Source of the DNA: Brachyspira intermedia PWS/A
GTDB taxonomy: Bacteria; Spirochaetota; Brachyspiria; Brachyspirales; Brachyspiraceae
Direction of reading: 5' to 3'
Assembly (NCBI RefSeq): GCF_000223215.1
Contig: NC_017243.1
Location: forward strand, 2,170,001-2,234,000
DNA length: 64,000 nucleotides
The notes beneath the pieces are model-generated. The model was not told where the DNA came from. It saw nothing but the letters and a program-made list of their open reading frames with translations, and did no database searches. Positions 35,697-43,129 of the stretch are shown here, one piece after another; position 1 is the first letter of the stretch; each line of letters opens with the position of its first letter. Both the position numbers and the translations under genes were made by a program.

Positions 35697-35714
35697 TATG
35701 TAACCTGTTACATA
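35697..35714. promoter_or_regulatory. Palindromic operator for the LacI-type regulator
   Basis: The 18-bp perfect palindrome tatgtaacctgttacata sits directly downstream of the scrA -10 box, about at the transcription start. A repressor bound here would block scrA-scrB transcription. Position and symmetry fit a LacI-family site; no second copy is seen near the regulator's own start. Confidence 0.8.
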
Positions 35715-35718
35715 ATAT

Positions 35719-35746
35719 ATTATAGCAATATTTTAATATTTGTCAA
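35719..35746 (-). promoter_or_regulatory. scrA promoter
   Basis: Read on the minus strand: TTGACA (35746-35741), a 16-bp spacer and TATAAT (35724-35719). Both boxes match the consensus. The operator palindrome begins five bases after the -10 box. Confidence 0.8.
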
Positions 35747-35834
35747 GCATTATGTATTTTTTTATAAAATAATTATATAAATTTGTATTTAACAATAAAA
35801 AGTATATACTTTATTAATATCAGGATAATGGAAT

Positions 35835-36800
35835 ATGGCTACGAATAAAAAAATTACTATGAAAGAAATAGCAGAAATTGCTGGTGTTACAAAAACTACT
35901 ATATCTAGATACTTTAACGGCGGATATTTAAAAGAAGAAACAAAAAAAAGAATAATGGAAATAATATCAGAATATGATTATGAGCCAAACACATTCGCAA
36001 GATTAAAGGCAAAGAAAAGCCATATAATAGGAATAATAGTACCAGCTTTAGACTCTATAGTTGGAGCAAGAGTATTAACAGGGCTTGAAAAAACTCTTAG
36101 AGAAAAACATTATATGCCTATAATAATGAATACAAATCATCAGCATAAATTAGAACTTCAGTATATAGAAAAATTAAAAAGATTAAATGTTGATGGGATA
36201 GTATTGAGTGCAACATATATCACTGAAGATCATAAAAACATATTGAAGAAATTAGATATACCAATCGTAATTTACGGACAGGAATGCAGCGAGGGAATAA
36301 GTATAGTTAATGATGATTATAATGCAGGTGTAGATATAGGAGAATATATAGGCAGCAAAAATCATAAAAATATAGGATTTATAACAGTAGATGAAAATGA
36401 TATTGCTGTTGGAATAACAAGAAAAAATGGAGTATTAGACGGACTATCTAACTATGGGATAGAAAATATAAAAATAGAAATAGCAGATTTTTCTTATGAG
36501 AAAGCAAAAATAGCTACAGAAAAATTATTAAAAAATAAAAATATAGATGCTATAATATGTTCAACTGACAGACAAGCTTTGGGAGTATATAAAGTATTAA
36601 AAGAAATGGGATTAAAAATTCCAGATGATGTATCTGTAATATCTTTTGGAGGATATGATATTGATGAGATAATAGAGCCTGGACTTTCAACAATAAAATT
36701 CGATTCATTTAATGCCGGAGTATGCACAGCAAATACTTTAATAGATTTAATTAACAATATAAAAGTAAAAAAGTATTGTATGTTAATTATGAATTCTTAG
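35835..36800 (+). CDS. scrR: LacI-family repressor of the sucrose operon, C-terminal frameshift
   Basis: The N-terminal HTH is ITMKEIAEIAGVTKTTISRYFNGGYLKEET; the rest is a periplasmic-binding-protein-like effector domain (IIGIIVPALDSIVG, INDDYNAGVDIG-like segment, ICSTDRQALGVYKVLKEMG, SVISFGGYDIDEIIEPGLSTI). It is divergent from scrA, and the operator between them is its likely target. The usual C-terminal end is lost: the frame stops at KYCMLIMNS, whereas the next frame continues as NYEFLERNSVSNKE to a stop at 36829. One missing base near 36783-36785 explains this. The change affects only the last 14 or so residues, so the protein may still fold. Confidence 0.88.
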   Translation: MATNKKITMKEIAEIAGVTKTTISRYFNGGYLKEETKKRIMEIISEYDYEPNTFARLKAKKSHIIGIIVPALDSIVGARVLTGLEKTLREKHYMPIIMNTNHQHKLELQYIEKLKRLNVDGIVLSATYITEDHKNILKKLDIPIVIYGQECSEGISIVNDDYNAGVDIGEYIGSKNHKNIGFITVDENDIAVGITRKNGVLDGLSNYGIENIKIEIADFSYEKAKIATEKLLKNKNIDAIICSTDRQALGVYKVLKEMGLKIPDDVSVISFGGYDIDEIIEPGLSTIKFDSFNAGVCTANTLIDLINNIKVKKYCMLIMNS

Positions 36801-36835
36801 AAAGAAATAGTGTAAGCAATAAAGAATAATAAAAA

Positions 36836-36870
36836 AATAACTGACTAAAAAATCATAGCCAGTTATTTTA
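36836..36870. terminator. Bidirectional terminator between scrR and hydA
   Basis: Stem aataactg with cagttatt, extended by a further short pairing (acta/tag), and a T-rich end on the plus strand and A-rich start giving a T-run on the minus strand. It ends both convergent genes. Confidence 0.75.
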
Positions 36871-36889
36871 TATAATAAATATTTTTATA

Positions 36890-38329
36890 TTAATTACAAT
36901 CAATATCTATATAATCACCTAATTTGAAATGCTTATTAAAATCAGCATAATGATCTAAACTTTTTCTCTTTATAAATTTACCATCTCCTTTATTTCCTAA
37001 GAACTTATTGTCTTTGCATACAATTTTACCTCTTGATATAACTGTATCAACAGAGCATAAAAGTTCCATTCCTTCATAAGCAGTATAATCACAAGCACCA
37101 TGCATATTTGATTTTGTGATAACAGATTTTTTATTAGGGTCTATTATAGTAATATCAGCATCGGCATTTGGAATAATAGCACCTTTTTGAGGATAAAGTC
37201 CGTATATTAAAGCTGGATTATAGCATAAAGTTTCAACGAATTTATTTATGCTTATTCTTCCTTTCATAACACCTTCAGAGAACATCAAAGGGTATCTCTC
37301 CTCTACTCCGCCTGCCCCATTAGGGCATTTAGTGAAATTATCTTTTCCTTTCACCTTATCAGTTTCATAATTGAAAGGACAGTGATCTGTAGCTATTACC
37401 TGAATATGTCCGTCTGCAATAGCTTTCCATAATCTGTCACAGTCTTCCTGTTTCCTTAAAGGAGGAGACATTACAAATTTAAGTCCGTCTTCTCTGTCAT
37501 ATTCTTTATCAGTTAATACTAAATATTGAGGGCAAGTTTCAGAGAAAATATTTTTATGTCCTAAAGCTCTGGCATTAACTATTTCATCTACACTCTTTGA
37601 AGCGGAAGTATGAACTATATAAACAGGAGCATTTCCGGCTACAACAGATAAATGTATGATTCTATTAACTGCCTCAGCTTCAGCCTCTGCAGGTCTGCTT
37701 ATAGGGTGATAATGTGCAGAAGTTTTACCTTCTTCAACAAATTTCTTCTTTAAATATTCTACTACATAATGGTTTTCAGCATGGAAAGCAGAAACTCCAT
37801 TAATCTCTTTCATCTTCTTTAATACTCTCACAACATTATCATCTTCTATTTTATAATTATAAGTTAAATATAATTTTGTACTTTGCAAACCTTCTTCTTT
37901 TGCTAATAATTCAAGCCCTTTAAGCACATCTTCATCAACATGCTGTAAAACTCCATGAAAGCTATAATCAATAACAGCCTTATTATCAGCAAGACTATGA
38001 TAATGCTTTAATTGATGAAATACATTGCAGTCTTTAGGTCCAAATCCCATATGATCAACTATAGTAGTAGTACCGCCGCAAGCAGCAGCAATAGTACCAG
38101 TATAAAAATCATCAACAGCACGTCCAATTCCGACATCTATATCCATATGAGTATGAACATCAATACCTCCTGGCATTACATATTTGCCTGAAGCATCAAT
38201 TATTTCTGCCCCTTCGCATTTTAAATCAGCACCTATTTGAGAAATTTTTTCATCTTCTATTAATACATCAGCCTTATAAGTTTCTGAAGCATTAACTATA
38301 GTACCATTTTTTATAATAATCTTTTTCAT
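36890..38329 (-). CDS. hydA: Dihydropyrimidinase/D-hydantoinase
   Basis: Opens cyclic ureides (hydantoin, dihydropyrimidine or an imidazolone-type purine breakdown product). Binuclear metal site: GGIDVHTHMDID (HxH), the carboxylated Lys in STKLYLTYN, AFHAENH, VHTSAS and IATDHCPFNY. 479 residues, normal. The orthologue in E. coli (hyuA/ygeZ) belongs to the same ygeW-ssnA cluster as the genes that follow here. It is now separated from yqeB by the Rpn-ankyrin-TIR insertion. The physiological substrate in this pathway is inferred, not shown. Confidence 0.92.
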   Translation of the reverse strand: MKKIIIKNGTIVNASETYKADVLIEDEKISQIGADLKCEGAEIIDASGKYVMPGGIDVHTHMDIDVGIGRAVDDFYTGTIAAACGGTTTIVDHMGFGPKDCNVFHQLKHYHSLADNKAVIDYSFHGVLQHVDEDVLKGLELLAKEEGLQSTKLYLTYNYKIEDDNVVRVLKKMKEINGVSAFHAENHYVVEYLKKKFVEEGKTSAHYHPISRPAEAEAEAVNRIIHLSVVAGNAPVYIVHTSASKSVDEIVNARALGHKNIFSETCPQYLVLTDKEYDREDGLKFVMSPPLRKQEDCDRLWKAIADGHIQVIATDHCPFNYETDKVKGKDNFTKCPNGAGGVEERYPLMFSEGVMKGRISINKFVETLCYNPALIYGLYPQKGAIIPNADADITIIDPNKKSVITKSNMHGACDYTAYEGMELLCSVDTVISRGKIVCKDNKFLGNKGDGKFIKRKSLDHYADFNKHFKLGDYIDIDCN

Positions 38330-38457
38330 TTTATAATCCTATATTTATTTGTTTATTAAAATAATTACTAAATTTATATGAATTAAATAAAGCATATGCA
38401 AGCAAAATTCAATATACTTATAATTTTTTTATTTATCTATAAAAACTTGTCATATAT

Positions 38458-39387
38458 TCATAAGTCTTTTATTTCTTCTATACTTAAACCTGTAATTCTG
38501 CTTATAACATCAATATTCATATTTTCTTTTTTCATTTCTTTAGCTATATTTATCTGGCTTTCTTTATAACCCTTTTCTATACCCTTTTCTATACCTTTTT
38601 CTATGCCTTGCTTAAATCCTATTTCCATACCCTCTTTTTTTCCTTCTGCTCTCTCATACTGAAGCATAGCAGCCTGTCCATAAAGAAAAGTATCTCTTTC
38701 ATTATAGGCAGACATCTCTTTTTCATCAGCTACAAATCTTTTATATTTATCTATTACTTTACTCATAATATGATTGCCTCCTATAAGTTTATTAATATCT
38801 TTTTCTAAATCTTTAGTAGTGAAAAAATCAATCCAAGATAAAAGTTTATTTTTATTATAATCATCTATACTAGCATTTTTTAATATTTCTGCAAATCTTT
38901 TAATCTCTATAAAATGTATCTGAAAATCATCTAATTTAAGGCTAGGATTATTAATATCTGATAATTGAAGACATTTATGCTCTTTTTTTATATCAGTTTC
39001 ACTTCCTATGTTTAAATTAAAATTTAAAAAACTAATACTAATCATTTGACTTATATTAATATAGTTTTCATTCTCTTTTAATTCAGAAGCTATATTTTTA
39101 GCTATATAATATAAAATTCTTTTTATAAAATTATTATTACCTATCAACTGTATTTCAATAAGTATCTTTTTACCATCTTTAGTTTTTGCTTTAACATCAA
39201 GAATAGACTCTTTTAAATTCTCATTTTCAGGTAGGTTGTAAGGATTAATAATTTCAAGATTGCTTACAGATTCAAAACCAGCATCATTTAAAACAGCATT
39301 AACAATATTTTCTAATATATCCTCATCTCCTTCAGTACCAATTAGATATCGTACGAATAAATCATTAAGTCTGTTAATTTCTTTCAT
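38458..39387 (-). CDS. PD-(D/E)XK (Rpn/PDDEXK_2-type) nuclease family protein, intact
   Basis: 309 residues. Nuclease core: SILDVKAKTKDGKKILIEIQLIG, with the D...E-x-Q residues of the PD-(D/E)XK fold, after an N-terminal helix region (LNDLFVRYLIGTEGDE). The C-terminal 70 residues hold a Glu/Lys/Gly repeat (GIEKG three times, coded by a 12-bp tandem repeat near 38570-38610) and the family tail DVISRITGLSIEEIKDL. Rpn proteins promote recombination by cutting DNA. It is transcribed away from the ankyrin gene, with a promoter that leaves no leader. Its frameshifted paralogue is at 1401. Whether it moves DNA here is unknown. Confidence 0.9.
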   Translation of the reverse strand: MKEINRLNDLFVRYLIGTEGDEDILENIVNAVLNDAGFESVSNLEIINPYNLPENENLKESILDVKAKTKDGKKILIEIQLIGNNNFIKRILYYIAKNIASELKENENYINISQMISISFLNFNLNIGSETDIKKEHKCLQLSDINNPSLKLDDFQIHFIEIKRFAEILKNASIDDYNKNKLLSWIDFFTTKDLEKDINKLIGGNHIMSKVIDKYKRFVADEKEMSAYNERDTFLYGQAAMLQYERAEGKKEGMEIGFKQGIEKGIEKGIEKGYKESQINIAKEMKKENMNIDVISRITGLSIEEIKDL

Positions 39388-39393
39388 AGATTA

Positions 39394-39421
39394 ATTATAC
39401 TAAAAATTTTATTAATATCAA
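39394..39421 (-). promoter_or_regulatory. Putative leaderless promoter of the Rpn-type gene
   Basis: On the minus strand: TTGATA (39421-39416), a 16-bp spacer and TATAAT (39399-39394), then 6 nt to the ATG. No Shine-Dalgarno sequence fits in that gap. The spacing equals that of the paralogue at 1401. Confidence 0.6.
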
Positions 39422-39511
39422 TTTATATTTATATAATTTTCATTCATCAAAAACTAATACATAAAATTATCATATATTTTTAATGAGTATATTATATAAA
39501 TTATAGTTATA

Positions 39512-39540
39512 TTGACATAAAATAATTTTAAACATATAAT
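39512..39540 (+). promoter_or_regulatory. Consensus sigma-70 promoter of the ankyrin lipoprotein gene
   Basis: TTGACA (39512-39517), 17-bp spacer, TATAAT (39535-39540). The leader cttaggggtatatATG closely matches that of the 2581 gene. Perfect consensus and conserved spacing imply strong constitutive expression. Confidence 0.8.
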
Positions 39541-39563
39541 CCCGTATATACTTAGGGGTATAT

Positions 39564-41921
39564 ATGAAAAATATTATTTCCATTATTTCTATTTTTGTTT
39601 TAATAGCCTGCAGCTGCGGTAACAGCGGCAATACTAAACAAACAGAAAATACTCAAACTAATCAAACTCAAACAAATGAACAAGTATATATTAATCCAAC
39701 AACTACAAATACTAATGAATATGTTCAAGGTATAAAAATGTATCCTATGTATTCTCAGACTTTAGGTGGATCGTTATTTTTAGCTGTAAAATATAATAAC
39801 ATAGAAGAAGTTAAATCATATTTAGATAAAGGAGCAAATCCAAATGCTCAAGATGAATACGGTTTTACAGCATTAATGTACGCTACTTTAATCGATATAG
39901 CAAAATTACTTATAGAAGAAGGTACTGATGTCAATATTAAAGATAATGCAGGTGCTACATCATTAATGTATGCTGCTAGAGATACAAATTATGAAATGGT
40001 TGAATTTTTATTAAAAAATGGTGCTGATGTAAATATTAGAGATACATCAGGAAAAACTGCATTATATTATAGTATTCAGCATGATAGTTTCGGACAAGAA
40101 AATGCTATAAAAATACTTAATTTATTAATAAAATACGGTGCTGATGTAAATACTAAAGACAATGATGGAGCATCTCTCCTTGATGTATCCTATAGAATTT
40201 CAGAATCTTTTGATAAAAATAAAGAAATGTTTAAAATATTAGTTGAAAATGGTTTTGATTTAGAGTCAAGAATAAAGACGGGTAGATCTGATTATGATTA
40301 TACTCCTTTAATGATAGCAGCTTTAAGAAATGATTATGATATGGTTAAATATTTGCTTGATAAAGGTGCCAATCCTAATACAGTAAATAATGAAAACAAA
40401 ACAGCTTTAACGATTGCTAATGATTATGGAAAATTTGATATTTCAAAATTACTTATACAACAAGGTGCAAATATAAACACACAAGATGAAGAGGGCTGTA
40501 CAGCATTAATGAACGCTACTATGATAGGAGACTATGAAATGGTTAAATTTTTATTAGAAAATGGTGCCAATATAAATACTAAAGACAATGATGGAAACAC
40601 TGTATTATATTATAATATTCGCTATGATCATTACGAAAAAGAAGAAAAACTAGAAAATGCTAAAAAAATATTTAATTTATTAATAAAATATGGTGCTGAT
40701 ATAAATACTAAAAACAATTATGGAGCATCACTTCTTGATACAGCTTATACAACAGAATTGGCACTAAATAGAGAAATGTTTAAAGTATTAGTAGAAAATG
40801 GTTTTGACTTAGAATCAAGAATAAAGGGTGGGGAGTATTATTCTCCTGCTGATTATGATTATACTCCTTTAATGATAGCAGCTTTAAGAAATGACTATGA
40901 TATGGTTAAATTTTTAGTTGAAAAAGGTGCCGATGTAAATGCTAAAACACATTCTGAACATAGCTCAGTAGAAACTCCCCTATTACTCTCATTAGATAAT
41001 GAACATCCTGACTATAGATATTATTATTATAAAAATGAAAATTCATCTGCTGCAGAATTTTTAATAAATAATGGTGCAGATATAAATGTAACAAATGAGG
41101 ATGGAGAAACACCTTTAATGTATGCTTCCAAACTTCATAATATAAAAGTGGCAGAACTTCTAATACAAAAAGGTGCAGATATAAATGTAATAAATGAGGA
41201 TGGAAAGACACCTTTAATGTATGCTTCCAAACTTCATAATATAAAAGTGGTAGAACTTCTAATACAAAAAGGTGCAGATATAAATGCTTTCGATGATTAT
41301 GGAAATACAGCCTTAATGTATGGTGTAAATAATTTAGAAACAGTAAAATTATTAGTTGAAAACGGTGCTGATGTAAACTTTTATAAAGGAGGAAGTACTG
41401 CTTTAATATTAGCATGTAAACCTAGTTTGGAAATAAATATAGACGTAATAAAATATTTAGTTTCAAAAAATGCTGATATAAATGCCCAAGATAATGAAGG
41501 ATACACAGCTTTAAACAAAACTCTTACTACTATGCCAGACTTTGAAATAGCTCATTTTTTAATAGAGCAAGGTGCTGATGTAAACATAAAGAATAAAAAC
41601 CAATATACTCCTTTGATACATCTTGGTATGCTTGAAGGTAGTTTTTATAATATAAGTTTTCAGGAAAATCGTATAAAATTAGCTGAAGTTTTATTAGAAA
41701 AAGGTGCAGATATTAATGCTCAAGATTATAATGGATACACTTCTTTAATGTGGGCTTGTACAAGAAAATCTAATGAATCATTTGTTAAATTTCTAGTAGA
41801 AAAAGGAGCCGATGTAAATATAGAAGATGACGATGGAGATACTGCTTTAGATATGGCAGAGAATCTTAAACTTAGAGAAATTGCAGATATTCTAAAAAAA
41901 GCTCAAAGAAATGTAAAGTAA
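39564..41921 (+). CDS. Ankyrin-repeat lipoprotein, 785 residues
   Basis: The N-terminus is a lipoprotein signal with lipobox LIAC (Cys at about residue 17), followed by a Ser/Asn/Thr/Gln-rich linker of about 50 residues. From YSQTL on, the protein matches the secreted 503-residue paralogue at 2581, but with about 20 ankyrin units. The extra length comes from an internal duplication: the block with MFKILVENGFDLESRIK and DYDYTPLMIAALRNDYDM occurs twice, and one 33-residue unit is present as two adjacent near-identical copies. It is expected to sit on an outer or inner membrane leaflet and bind a partner. Strong promoter, strong terminator. Function unknown. Confidence 0.9.
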   Translation: MKNIISIISIFVLIACSCGNSGNTKQTENTQTNQTQTNEQVYINPTTTNTNEYVQGIKMYPMYSQTLGGSLFLAVKYNNIEEVKSYLDKGANPNAQDEYGFTALMYATLIDIAKLLIEEGTDVNIKDNAGATSLMYAARDTNYEMVEFLLKNGADVNIRDTSGKTALYYSIQHDSFGQENAIKILNLLIKYGADVNTKDNDGASLLDVSYRISESFDKNKEMFKILVENGFDLESRIKTGRSDYDYTPLMIAALRNDYDMVKYLLDKGANPNTVNNENKTALTIANDYGKFDISKLLIQQGANINTQDEEGCTALMNATMIGDYEMVKFLLENGANINTKDNDGNTVLYYNIRYDHYEKEEKLENAKKIFNLLIKYGADINTKNNYGASLLDTAYTTELALNREMFKVLVENGFDLESRIKGGEYYSPADYDYTPLMIAALRNDYDMVKFLVEKGADVNAKTHSEHSSVETPLLLSLDNEHPDYRYYYYKNENSSAAEFLINNGADINVTNEDGETPLMYASKLHNIKVAELLIQKGADINVINEDGKTPLMYASKLHNIKVVELLIQKGADINAFDDYGNTALMYGVNNLETVKLLVENGADVNFYKGGSTALILACKPSLEINIDVIKYLVSKNADINAQDNEGYTALNKTLTTMPDFEIAHFLIEQGADVNIKNKNQYTPLIHLGMLEGSFYNISFQENRIKLAEVLLEKGADINAQDYNGYTSLMWACTRKSNESFVKFLVEKGADVNIEDDDGDTALDMAENLKLREIADILKKAQRNVK
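41076..41285 (+). repeat. Recent 99-bp tandem duplication of one ankyrin unit
   Basis: Two adjacent 33-codon units, each containing TPLMYASKLHNIKV and LLIQKGADIN, differ at only a few bases. The paralogue at 2581 has a single copy of the unit. This shows recent change in repeat number. Confidence 0.85.
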
Positions 41922-41942
41922 ATTTTATATTTAAATAAATTA

Positions 41943-41987
41943 AAATCTTCATTATAAAATTGATATAATTTATAATGAAGATTTTTT
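41943..41987 (+). terminator. Strong intrinsic terminator of the ankyrin lipoprotein gene
   Basis: The same 16-bp perfect stem and 10-nt loop as at 4112-4157 (aaatcttcattataaa / tttataatgaagattt), followed by a T-run. Confidence 0.9.
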
Positions 41988-42012
41988 AATATAAATAATT
42001 ATATAAGAGTTA

Positions 42013-42274
42013 TATATACCAAAAATTTTTAACTTTGTCAATTTGTTTATTGTTCTTTTTCCCGCCGCAAAAAGAACCAAAAAGTGCAAGTGTAAAAATT
42101 AGTACTAAATCATACTAAAAATGTTTTACATGTAATATAATTTATTAAATTAAAGCCCAATATAGCCTTTTTGCTTCTTTGTGGCAACAAAAGAAGTGGG
42201 GTTTGGGGCAAAGCCCCAAATATAAAAATAAAAATATAAATTGATTTTTGATAAAATATAATTGTTTAGGTATA
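42013..42274 (-). repeat. TIR-bounded non-coding element, copy E (without most GC-rich modules)
   Basis: 262 bp, reverse orientation. Ends tatataccaaaaattttta... and ...aattgtttaggtata match the other copies. It keeps the AT-rich backbone of A and B (for example gtaaaaattagtactaaatc and ttattaaattaaagccca) but lacks three GC-rich blocks those copies carry. At one site cttctttgtggcaacaaaag replaces a version with about 23 extra GC-rich bases. With the terminator it fills the 365-bp gap before yqeB. Confidence 0.72.
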
Positions 42275-42286
42275 ATCTAAAATTAA

Positions 42287-43114
42287 TTATCTATTATATA
42301 AATACATCATAGCAGTAAGTACGGAACCGCCTAAATTTCTAGCCTTATCAGAAATGGTAAAGCAATTATCATATTCAGATTTTCTAGGATCAATATCAGC
42401 TATTTTCAAACCCTTATGAACTTTGAAACCATCTTTTATAATGCCTCTTAAAAGCCCATCAAAAGTAGCAAGCACTTCTATTTTTTCATTGTTATTATTT
42501 ATATATGCTATAACTTCTTTTTCTTTAACAAAGTCGCCTATATTTTTCACGTTTTCAATAATGCCGTCAGAACTTGCATGTATTACTCTTTCAGCTTCTT
42601 TACCGCCTATATTACCGGGAATTCCTGTATTAGGTATAGCCTCGCCTTCTAAATACATTCTTCCAAGATTATGACCTCGCATAGTTTCTATAACAATATC
42701 ACAGTCTTTACCGGCAGTAAAACCTGGACCTAATGCTATAGTATATTTAGCCATAGATTTATTGGTACCAAGATTTTTTTTAGCAATTATGGCATCAATT
42801 AAAAATGTTGGTTTTATATTTTTTAGTATATCACAATTAGGATCTATAAGAATAGGAATCTTTTTATAATTTTTATTTGCAATTATATTAAGAGCTTCTT
42901 CATAGCTTTTTACCAATACAGATTCAATATCCTCAACTTTACTTTCACCATCATAAACAGCTTCGGATAATGCAACCCTTCTTCTAATAGAAGAGGGGTA
43001 TTGTGTTTCTAATACAATAACTTTGAAATGAGCCTTGTATAAGGAATACACAATACCTGTAGCTAAATCACCAGCTCCTCTTACAATTACAAGTTCATCG
43101 TTAAATAAACTCAT
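42287..43114 (-). CDS. yqeB: Selenium-dependent molybdenum hydroxylase system protein YqeB
   Basis: 275 residues of the EF2563/YqeB family. N-terminal Rossmann-type segment IVRGAGDLATGIVYSLYKAHF, then LETQYPSSIRRRVALSEAV, IALGPGFTAGKDCDIVIETMRGHNLG and GIPGNIGGKEAERVIHA. The family marks genomes that insert a labile selenium into Mo hydroxylases; the exact reaction is not known. It follows the XdhD-type gene by 15 bp, with only a weak ribosome site. A YqeC-MocA fusion at 61 kb supplies the matching partner. Confidence 0.9.
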   Translation of the reverse strand: MSLFNDELVIVRGAGDLATGIVYSLYKAHFKVIVLETQYPSSIRRRVALSEAVYDGESKVEDIESVLVKSYEEALNIIANKNYKKIPILIDPNCDILKNIKPTFLIDAIIAKKNLGTNKSMAKYTIALGPGFTAGKDCDIVIETMRGHNLGRMYLEGEAIPNTGIPGNIGGKEAERVIHASSDGIIENVKNIGDFVKEKEVIAYINNNNEKIEVLATFDGLLRGIIKDGFKVHKGLKIADIDPRKSEYDNCFTISDKARNLGGSVLTAMMYLYNR

Positions 43115-43129
43115 AATAAATAAAATAAA

